From NCBI GenBank assembly GCA_025345505.1, contig JANVCC010000261.1, forward strand, positions 5,514,739-5,578,738: DNA of 64,000 bases, in the 5' to 3' direction. The notes under the pieces are model-generated. The model did no database searches. It saw only the letters and a list, made by a program, of their open reading frames with translations, and had not been told where the DNA came from. The DNA is from Todiramphus chloris collaris (taxonomy: Eukaryota > Chordata > Aves > Coraciiformes > Alcedinidae). Positions 46,702 to 64,000 of this stretch are shown piece by piece. The stretch's first letter is position 1. Each line of letters starts with the position of its first letter. The translations under genes and the position numbers were made by a program.

Positions 46702-49700
46702 CTTTATAAAAAGAAAAAAACAACAACAACAAAAAAAAAACCAAATCATCAGAATACTGTTCTGGGGGTTATCTTCTCTATATCTTGGAAAGTCCTGAGG
46801 ATAGGAAGAAGAAAAAAGAAAGGCAAGTGCCTGGAAAACAAAAAGCTCGCTCTAATAAAATTCACCGAATCCTTAGGTTAAATGATCTGATAATCTGGCC
46901 ATATTCTAAATAAATGCATTGCTTCATAAATATATGTACCTCATCACACCCTGGGCAGTTCTGGAGGCCTTGCGTGTATTGCCTTTCATGTCCTGAAAGG
47001 TAACTGAAATAGTTTAACTATGGTTTTCACATAAAAGGTGTCTTTCCTCACCGTGACATTTTAAAGGGATTATTATGTGTCTAAACATGCATTTATAGAA
47101 GAGACACTGATGACTCTGTGTTCTAGAAATATTTATAAATCTGCAACATTTTTTATGGCAGATTGTAATAGCTGCTTAGGAGCCAGACTCATCTATTTTA
47201 TAAGCACCTCTTGGTAAAGCGAAGAACACACAGTTTCCTGTTTAATGCACAGACTGGAATACCCTGCAAAGAGGAACTGGGGGCTCAGGTAATACACGCT
47301 GCTACTTGCCAGCCTTCTAAATACTACATGTTCTACTCAACAAATCCTACAGGACTTGCATTAACCAGCCTCTTGAGCACATGTTGTGTGAGACACGGAA
47401 AAAGTTGCTTGGTTAGAAATAAAAGGAAATAGCATTAACTGCATTAAACCCCCCAGCTTTGTTAAACAGATAGGAAAGCTGTGAAAACAGCTGGAGGATC
47501 CTATTCGTAGGGCCGTAAAAACCTTCCCACCCTTAACGCCTTGCATTACTGTTGCTCTCACTTGTGTGCTAAGCCAGCCCAGGTAAATCATCTTGAGCGT
47601 GGATGCAGAGATGGAGGAGGTGTTCTGCCCCTTCTCCTCTGCTGCCTCTAGTCCAGCCTGTCGAGCAGAGCTGCTCAAAGCTGCTTTCCCACTGACACAC
47701 CTTCCTCAGAACTCTCCACGGCTGTATATGGTGTTCCGAGGTTTGCCCTGCTTTGCACACCTACCAGAACAGTTTGAAGACACTCAAAGCAGCTGCACAG
47801 ACACGTGCCAGAAGTAATTTTAGCCCAAAGTTTCAGTTTGCCTATGGTTTTCTCCTCCCATCCTTCAGTGGGATGAGCAGACACCTGAAGTAGCATCCTA
47901 ACTCCCTTGCCCTCAGCAATGTTTCACAGAAGAAATATTATAATGATTTTTTGTGTTTATAAAGGAAAAAAAGAATAGAGACAATCTAGTTATCAATAAT
48001 TAATGCCATCGTAAGATGCATGTGATCTTAAGCATTCGTTTTCACACAAACTAAAACCAGTAATTACCTCACTAGCAGAGAATATGCCCTGTTTTATGGC
48101 ATTGGCATCACGTCAAGACAATTTTCATATTGGATTAAAAATTTTCATTAGCAGGTAAGACAAATCCTGTTACGTTACAAGACTTATAAATAATATTTGT
48201 CACTTTTTTCCCCTTATACTCGATGTATTTGTCAAAATATACAAAAAAAGCTGCAACACAAAACAGGTTCTGAGTTTACAGCATCACCTGGTTTGGATCA
48301 ATCTTTTCCACATGATGAGAAAAGCTTACTATCAAAAAAGACAAAGGAGCAGCAATGTCAGTAGAAAACAAACAATAGCTGGTTTATATAATCTAAATCA
48401 CTGTAATAGCTGAGCTCTTGAGACAAAGAACACCTACACCAAAATAAAAACCTGACACTTCAAATTACCCACCTTTTGTCTTTTCTTTCAAAAAGAATTT
48501 TTTTTACTGCTTTCTGGCAAAGTCTGAGGGACAAAGAGCTGAAATAAAAAACCCCAAAACAAACCAAATACAACAATAAAACAAACCAGAAATAATGTGG
48601 GGGCACAAATCCCAGAGACGAGGAGAGCAGAAGAAATTTTAACATTCCTAAAGAATGGGAACTACTATGCACTTCCATACTTAACTGCCCCACCTAAGAC
48701 AGGATCCATGACCTCTCATGGAAAACCTATTCCTGTTCTCCAGGATGACTGCAACTCCTACTACTGTCTTCTTCAGTTGGGAAATTCTGATTGTCATTCC
48801 TCAATCTAGGATATTATCCAGGGTCTCCCCTATTTATTTTGGTGATAAAATTAATCCTGGCAACACTAACTGATGATGCTCAACAGTACAACCCTTAATG
48901 TCTAAGTTACAGTACACCAGAGGAATAAACACAATCACAGCTCTATATTAATGCTGTGCTTTCGTTCATTTTTATTTTAACCATAAACCCTGAAATTGTG
49001 ACAGGCTCTACTAGAGGCCAGACTTCTTATTTCTCTCGTTACTTCATTTTAACATAAAAATATTATCAGTGTATTCATTTCCTTTGCTTCTGTCTCCTTA
49101 AAGCTTTGTCAACAAAGTGAAACCACGGAACAGGATTATTCTAAGGGGTGAAAGAACTGCAACTGAAACAATAACTAGCTCTCCATCACTGTAATCTCTT
49201 CTGCAGGTACAGAAGGAACACCTTACTCTAGGCTGGTTCAATTTAGTGCAACTCAAACATAGTTCCTTCAGAGTTTTGAAAAATAAACCTTTTCCTTTAG
49301 TCTATGAGTAAAGAAATCGATACATACGTGAGGCTGAAATCCACTGATTAAAGAATTAAAAATGACACGGTGATTAGAGAAAGTCAACTTCATTTATTAA
49401 AACCAAATGATATTTCTATCTAAAATGTACTTCCTATGTTAGCAGTATTTGCCTTCACATATCTAGTAGTTTAAAATAGTAAGAAGCTATTTTAAATATT
49501 GTTTTTCATGTTTTAATTAAATTTTCGTTTCCATTTAAAACCAGCTTGACACAAATCAAAGCTATAAACCTAATCATCTATAAATAAGAGATGTCATTGA
49601 CTATTTTCCAAAAGTAGAAAAGAAAATCATTAAAAAATCTAAATACATTATGTTAATTTATATAATTACATAATAACTTATACAGTCTATTCACTTTATT

Positions 49701-52700
49701 GGCAAAAAATAATACTAAAATTGATATACAGGCTTTATTTAGAGGATAATCAAGATATTGCTTACAAAACAATATGAATTGACTTTTCCACAGGAAATAA
49801 AATACAAATATGAGACAATGAACACATTTATTCATTAAAACATGTTCTGCTGCTTAGTGATTTGAATCAATCGGTGTTAAAATCTCACTATACTACAATG
49901 CCTGAGACCACAGAAAACTGAACTTATTTGTTCATTTATATAGATCAAGTCCAACTGTTTTTCTCTGAATAGGTCAGAAGTAAAAAAAAAGAGGAGATTG
50001 TGAAAGAAAAATAAATAAGTGTTTGAAATGATCTTAAGAACAAGAGCACATATTTCTGCTATGGAAACCAAAGAACATAGCACACAAAAAACAAATTCAA
50101 GAAGAACCAGTGGTCTTTGTACATACACACAACCTTGGAAAGCTGCAAGTACTGCATCTGAAGATGCAGGAATATTATCAGATCCATGCTAGCTTGAAAA
50201 GCTTTATCAGAAACAAATGCTAAAAATAAACTGGGTCCTATGGAGGAAGAAAAGAACCCTGAAAGAATGTGACAGATGAAGGAAAAATATTTGGGTAGCA
50301 AACAGAGGTTTCATCATTACTGCTACAGTAGAAAAAGAGGATTCATCATTATTGCTACAGTAGAAAAAGTGAACAAGAGCAGTTTTAAGCCTACAGGAGG
50401 CATTTCCATTTAGTGGAGAATAATTAGGCTCCATTCTTTAAATTGGCTTCTTCAAGGGCCAGGACTGAGTGAAGGAATAAAGCAAAAAGCAACTATTAAG
50501 CCATAAACTGTTAGGTTATGAGCTGGAAGAGCAGCTGGGTTTCTGAAGATAAGACCTCATAGCGAGTGTTCAGAGAGTGTGAACACGAACGATAGAATTA
50601 GAATTACTTAGCAAAAAGAACATGTTAAAAATGTTTTTGACAACCTCGATTTAAAATAACTTCCTCTCTTCCATTTTTCGAAGACCAGTTTTGGTAATTA
50701 TTATGAAAGGCTATCATTTATAGAAATCAGCAATGCTATCTTTTAATGTCAAATTTTATAGGCTATCTCTGTAATTTTTACTACCTTTAACCTTCCCTGC
50801 CCAAGAAATGACGCCTACATAAAACATATTAGAAGACGTGTTTCTTCAAAGAAACAATTTTTATAGGTATGCAACTTTAAATGATTCTGTCTCACTGACA
50901 CTGAAAGTTAGTAGGAGTAATTATAAACAGATTTATGTAACTAGATGGATAGAAAAATTCCTGGAGTACTTTAAAGGGCTTATTTTCCCGAAATAAAGAG
51001 CACAATTAATTCTGATTTCAGACAGACCATACTGATTTAAAATCAAACTAGTAAAATCAACAGCAGTTCACTTCCTTCTTTGTTACAGAAACCACAGCAG
51101 ATGAGAAGGATTGTTTACTAATGGCCACACTACAAAACACAAATTAATATTGCAACCATATGCTAAATGAGAGTGCACCTCAAGCAGAAAATGTATGCAC
51201 ACACTCGGGAGATCCAAAACTTCACAGAAAACTCCCTTAGGAAAACATACACACAAAATCTCTCTCTAAAATATCCATAAAATTCAATGTTTTCTTTGGG
51301 TGACATAGATCTATACTTGTATTGACATAAATGGTCACACTTTGCCAACACAGATGTATCAAGCAATTCACCTCCATCACTCTTTGATCTCTAGAGCCCA
51401 ACTCGCAAAATCTGAACAATTCAGAACTCGACTGTTACCATCAGCTCTTGAAAATGAAAACCAGTTTGGGAGTTAGTTAATTGTACAAGTTTGCCAAAGC
51501 AAGCAAAAACAGATGCATATATCAAGGGCACTACTGTGACTGTAATATTCTCTTTGAAAAGCAATACTAGCACTGTGAAATGATAAATAATACTGAATAG
51601 TATTTTTTGGAAAAAGACATGAAATACCACATCAGCTTGGTAGCTTGCACTGAATCGTATTATATTCTTGGCATGCTTTTGAGCCCAAACATTTCACAAA
51701 GCTTTGAAAACTGTGAATCCTTATTCCAAAGGAAGTCAACATTTTCCACTAAAAATATACAGCCTGTCATCACCAAGCCACCGATTTCTTAGGCCTCATT
51801 AACTCCACTGTACAGCAAAGAAGGCAGATGAGAAAGGTCTCCCTCAAGTTCCACAGTATCTTCTCTCATTCTTATGAGGAAATAAAAGAAACAGAAGTTA
51901 AACTCGATCCTGGGGACAATATTTATATTTTACAGTTATGTGCAAGGAGATGAAAAAAAAAAACCTCACTACCACAACAAAAAGTGAAAACCTGTCTCCT
52001 TCTGATGTGTCATCCAAAACTCTCTATGTTGGACCTGCTATTCCCTTACCACCCTTCTGCTTTTAGAAGAGCCTGTCTCACATCCAGATGTTGCCATGTG
52101 CAATGGACACATTCAGCAGAATCCTCCAGCACCTCTCCCAAGAGACAAGATGCTAAGGATAACAGGTTTCCCTGAACTCCCAGAAGTTCCATTCCCAGAA
52201 GGGAACTGAACATCTAAACGTGGACTCAGGTTTCAAACAATGGTAAATACTCATTCCTCACTACAGGAGTTATCCTGGTGGCTTCCTAATCCAAAAAAGC
52301 ACAAGGTGTTCAAGAGCACAGTAGTTACAAGGACAAAATTTCAGGAGTCAGTGTAAAACTGACCCTCTACCATCCATCATTTTGTCTCTAAGGAAACAGC
52401 CTAAGAAATGATTTCTGCCATTTCACGTTTGCAGTCGAAGACCTCAAAGAGTTTTAGGAAGTGCTAAAAAACAGAGTGTCTCGAGAGAAGACATATGTTG
52501 TTCATATTTGGGCAAACATCAGAAGCTATGTTTGGGCTGGGGAGGGAAGTCACGCTACCGTAGGAATGGCTGTACCTCCTCCACAGTTACATCATTGTGC
52601 ATTCCGGTGGCTCGCGTGAAGACAATTTTTAATCAACTGCGCGCCGTGGCTGATGGATTAGCCCTGGCTTCAGAAACCCTAGGGACAAATGCTTTTTGAG

Positions 52701-55700
52701 AACAGAACATCCTATTGATGGGCAAGAGGATATTATAGTCATCATTTTCCCAGGCAACAGTAATTGGGATTTTAATTCTTTTACCGACTGCGTCTTTACA
52801 TGCTGCCCCTGTATTTGAGGGAAATGGAATTTGTAAAAAGAGATGAGACTGCCAGAGAGTTTCTATAGAAAACCCATTCCAAACAGAATCAGCTGTAGCG
52901 TAAAGAGTTTCTTTAACGTACACATTTGGAGAAGGTGGGGAAAGGAAAATTTTTCCACAGCAGCTGAAAAATTCTGAGGCGTGACCATTCCAGTTGTCAG
53001 TTCAGCCATAGTGATGTGCAGCAACCGCTTTTGCCAAGTCGTGTGTTCATAACTGTGAGGAATTTTTATATTATTATGCTAATAAAATTGTTCAGTAGCC
53101 TACATTTGTACGGGGAAAAAATGTGCCTGCTGGGGAACAATGTGATTCTTCTCTGAGTGTCAGCTAGTAGTTTTTATTCTGAAAGCTGAAGACTGTCATC
53201 TAAAAGCCCACAAATGGACTGAGGCTGTTGCTCAGGGTTTCATCCTCTGCTTTCAGCTAGCTTTGAAGCAGCATTTTTTAAACTCTTGCTAAACATTTTC
53301 TGATCACTCTGTCAGAACTGGGGCTTCTGGACTCTACCACAGTGGAAACAAGAGCAAAGAAAAATGCAATCATTTAGGCAATTAAGAATACAATGTGGAA
53401 ACTATGTCCATCCTCATATGTATCACACAAACAAAGGCTGAAAGGGGACATCATTGACCTTTTCTGTAACACAAGTCAGAGAAATTTATAAAGGGTTTAG
53501 ATGGATTTTTTTTACTCAATCAAACGTTATTTTTATGCCACAGAATAGTTTCCTGGAAAGAAAAAAAAAAAAAATCCCAGCTTTAGTGTGAATAGTTGAA
53601 CTGATAGACAGCTTGTTAGATTTGGCTTGCTAGACCAAATATTTTCTGTAGAAATCTTTTCTCAAATATTTACAGACCCCTGAAGTCGCCACCTCTTCTT
53701 TAATAAACTAACCAGACTGTCCCTACTTAATTTCCCAGAGCAAAGGAGGTATGGGTTCACTCAGGTGTTCTTATATGTCTTTTCTAAATAGTTTCCTATT
53801 TTCCTTAGTTCTTTCTTACATCTATAATGAATGCAATGCACTAGTAATCACTTAACTGGTGCTATACCCAAAGGAAACACTGTGCCTATATTCTTTAATC
53901 AGTGCTACCAGAATTATAGTCCAAGAACTGCATTGGGCTAATTAGCAAAAGCATCTCATTCATGTTCAATTCATTTTCTCTTGTGATCCTTAAATGCTTT
54001 TCAGATTTACTGATTTATTGAATATATGTTTCCACTGCACAAACGCGACCTTCTTTCTTCACTTCAAAAAAAATCATGTTATTCAACCAGAATCATTTAC
54101 AAGGCAATCAAGAGGGATCTCAACATTATTTATTATCAATAAACTTAATCAAGAAGGATTTTATACTTTTCAGAAAGTATTGACAAAGATATTGAACAGT
54201 GGTCAAATCACATCCTCAAGAGAACAGCGATAATATCCACTGTAGATGGTGATTCCTACGCATTTGCAGATCTAATAATTTGCAATTTTCTATCTGCTTA
54301 AAACTGGCTGCATCTCTTGGGCATGGGCCTGTCTCTAAGCCAAGCATTCCATACTGTAAATGAAATCACTTCTAGAATTCTACAGATATATCAGTAGATG
54401 GCTTTAACAGCAAAACTTTCAGTCTCAAGCTATTCTCGAACACGCTTGACAAAACTATGGCCTCTGTCAGCTGACTGATACAAGGTATGATGCCAGTTCC
54501 CTGTTGATCCCCTCCAGCACTGACCTTTCTGTATGCAGTATAGACATTATTGCCATCCCATTTATTCTTTTTAAATATATCCACTGCACGACTTCAAGAA
54601 AACATAAGATGTCTCATTTTCAAAAAGGTAAATATATCGCGGTTTTCCAAGATTTGTTAAGCATAAAACATAAGGGAATGTTCTCAGCTTTAAAATCAAT
54701 CTAGGTGTAATTTACGGCTTTACCCCAAATATTTTAAAATATTTAATTTTGGCAGCTGCTCTTTTATGTCACCACAAGTGCTAGAATTACTTTTATTACT
54801 GTAAACTGTGAAAATAGTATGCAGCCTCCTCCTAGTCAAAAGCCAGCAATTTTCTACTCCTGGCATCCTTATTTATACCCTACCACTCCTAAATAATTGC
54901 CAGGTTTTTTGCCATGATTTTTATTTATTTATACCAAGTAACACCAACTTTTGCTTTCCTGTCCTGCATTTACACTGCCTCTCAATGCTGCATTCCTCCT
55001 TCAGCTTAGGGAATTGTACATCAACTGATTGTCTGAGTATCAGACAGCAATTGTTGGAGGACTCCAAATACGTATGTTCACTTCTACATGCAATATACAC
55101 TAGACAAGCATAAAAACCACTGCCCATGCAAAGTCTGTTAAGTTCTAGACGTAATCTATCAAAGAAAATGAAGAAGCGGAGCTATTTAATAATTTTTTGC
55201 TTTTGTTTTTCCACTGAAGTTCAAAACTTCAGCAGTACCTGCACAGCAACCAGTCTTAGTAGTTCTACCAGGGAGCTTTTTGTGATGGTTTTGATGCTGC
55301 TGAAATAGCAGCATCGCTCCTGTGCAGCTGCAGCATGGACGTCGAGTAAGCTGCTGAAGAGCAGAAGGGAAGTCTGTAGCAGAATAGCAACCTGAGATGA
55401 GCCTTTTCATGTCCTAGTTGGAACCAGAACACACTCTCACCATAGAGGAAGTGAGACAGAGCAGGACGCTGCGGTCCAGCAGCGGGACAGGTTGTGAGGG
55501 GCAGCAGAAGGCAAGAACCAACTGATCAAAGAAAGGTTTATTTCACAGCTCCTGTGAAGCTTGATTTTTGTATAGAGCATTCACTTTATAAGCATAACAT
55601 GAGTGTAGTTTTAATAAGAGTAATATTAATTTCCATTGCTTGCAAATAATTTCATCTGGCTGAAGAACTGTCTTTTCTTTATGAGCAGTTATTGCCTCTC

Positions 55701-56259
55701 AAAAAGAAAAATGTATTTCTAAGGTTGTCATTTTCAAGTTCTTGCGATGTTTCTGTTTGTCATTATCTCAGAGAAAAAAACAAACGCACAGGATTTGATA
55801 CTTCAAGGTGTCTTTATGTCAGTATGGCACCCAGGAGAATCTCTGCCTGGAATGAAAAACCCACAAACCTTTGTCCTGTGCCCAGAACTCTACAGAGGGG
55901 CCAAGCCCACATGCCCACGCTGAAATCAGTGAGATGTCTCTTGAACAGCTGCAAGTCTGAAGCAAATTTCTCTTTAGCTGTGTGAGCATGAATAAAAAAA
56001 AACAGTAACCCAAATAATGACCTACTCCAAACACACCCAATAGCACTACTCACTGTCTTTTACAAACCTACGTCAAATAAAGGCACTGGGTGTTCCTGAT
56101 TTCTTCAGAAGGCCAAAAAAGAGAGCCACTCAAAAATAGTTCCACTGAGTACAAAACATTACTTACACTGTTTAGAAATCACACCATGAAAACCTTAGGT
56201 AAACAATACTTTTTCTTTTCCCAAACTATGCCCTCTAATATTGAAATGAAAACACCTAC
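46702..56259 (-). other. ASXL3: ASXL3 intron 4 (9.6 kb)
   Basis: The donor is GTAGGTG beside 56260 and the acceptor is ATAAAG beside 46701. It is AT-rich, with poly(A)-rich stretches and a 32-bp tandem duplication at 50310-50373. No transposon or nested gene was recognised in it. Confidence 0.9.
50310..50373. repeat. 32-bp direct tandem duplication
   Basis: Two adjacent units of about 32 bp, each containing TTCATCATTA and TGCTACAGTAGAAAAAG, differ at a few positions. They lie inside intron 4. Confidence 0.8.
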
Positions 56260-56371
56260 CACCATTTTCTTCTCCATTATTATTGTTTGTCTCAGCCATT
56301 TCAGTGCCATCTAACTCAGATTCACATCCTAAATCCAATGTTCCATCAGTAGGGCATGAGGATTCTTCTTT
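56260..56371 (-). CDS. ASXL3: ASXL3 exon 4: acidic linker
   Basis: The 112-bp exon (37 codons plus one base) has acceptor TTAACTGTAG and donor GTAGGTG. It encodes [20 protein letters not shown] then [17 protein letters not shown]. It is an acidic, probably disordered linker right after the HARE-HTH domain. Relative to the human protein as I recall it, the KEESSCP and TLDL cores are kept, while the Asn run differs. It opens in phase 0. Confidence 0.94.
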
Positions 56372-63252
<6,881 letters not shown>

Positions 63253-64000
63253 TGTGGTGGGTTGACCCTGGCTGGCTGGACACCAGGTTCCCACCAAAGC
63301 TTCTCTATCACTCCCCTCCTCAGCTGGACAGAGGAGAGAAAATCCAGCAAGAGGCTCATGGGTCGAGATAAGCACAGGGAGAGATCTCTCACCAGTTACC
63401 ATCAAGGGCAAAACAGACTCAACTTGGGGAAATCTATTACCAATCAAATCAGAGTAGAGTAATAAGAAATAAAAAATAAATCTTAAAACACATTCCCCTC
63501 ACCCCTCCCTTCTCGCTGGGCTCAACTTTACTCCCCATTTCTCTGCTCCTCCCCCACAGCACTGCACGCAGGCAGGGAATGGGCGGTTGTGGTCAGTTCA
63601 TCACGTGTCGTCTCTTCAGACCCTTCCTCCTCAAGGGAAGGACTCCTCATACCCTTCCCCTGCCCCACCATGGGAGCAATCCTCCAACAACTTCTCCAAC
63701 AGGAGTCCTTCCCACAGGCTGTAGTTCTTCACAAACTGCTCAGTGTGGGTCCTTTCCATGTGGTGTGGCCTTTCTGGAAAAGACTGCTCCAGTGTGAATC
63801 CACCATGGGGTCACAAGTCCTGCCAGCAAACCTGCTCCAGCGTGAGCTCCTCTCTCCATGGGTCCACAGGTCCTTCCAGGAGCCTGCTCCAGCACGGGCT
63901 TCCCACAGGGTCACAGCCTCCTTCAGGTTCATCCACCTGCTCTGGCATGGGGTCCTCCATGAGCTGCAGATGGATATCTCCTCCACCATGGACCTCCATG
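63253..64000 (+). mobile_element. Endogenous retrovirus LTR, avian type, cut by window edge
   Basis: It starts TGTGGTGGGTTGACCCTGGC at 63253, a beginning I recognise from LTRs found in many birds. Features in order are CCTCCTCAGCTGGACAGAGG, GGGTCGAGATAAGCACAGGG, an AATAAA-containing A-rich stretch near 63461-63488, GGTCAGTTCATCACGTGTCG, and then a series of CCTGCTCCAGC-like partly repeated segments up to the edge. The other end and any internal retroviral genes lie outside, so a full provirus and a solo LTR cannot be told apart. It is antisense to ASXL3. Orientation is inferred from the TG start and the AATAAA signals. Confidence 0.85.

Overview
This is vertebrate chromosomal DNA, almost certainly from a bird. 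It holds one recognisable protein-coding gene, on the minus strand: the Polycomb-associated gene ASXL3 (ASXL transcriptional regulator 3). The bird assignment rests on CR1 LINE fragments with the typical 3' octamer end and on two avian-type endogenous retrovirus LTRs. The order of bird cannot be told from the sequence. The DNA is AT-rich, and most of the window is intron.

Nine consecutive ASXL3 coding exons can be placed to the base by their splice sites and reading phase. In transcript order they are 57722-57830 (end of the HARE-HTH domain), 56260-56371, 46580-46701, 33842-33959, 32777-32896, 28088-28251, 9616-9712 and 9023-9128 (the last three form the DEUBAD/ASXH domain), and the 1951-bp exon 1809-3759 (disordered acidic and Ser/Thr-rich region with a nuclear-localisation-type cluster). 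All nine join in frame to give 2899 nt of coding sequence without a stop. I call them exons 3 to 11, following the 12-exon human scheme as I recall it. Exons 1-2 lie beyond the right edge. The terminal exon, with the C-terminal PHD finger, lies beyond the left edge.

The introns carry mobile-element remnants. These are a CR1 fragment with a 261-codon open frame (5882-6803), a truncated LTR (12205-12705), a CR1 patch made of two pieces (17870-18830), a CR1 3' end (39945-40180) and an LTR cut by the window edge (63253-64000). There is also a possible decayed Myb/SANT-like coding remnant (about 42900-43400), short tandem duplications and homopolymer runs. No second functional gene, RNA gene or CRISPR array can be supported. 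There is no sign of a novel multi-gene system.
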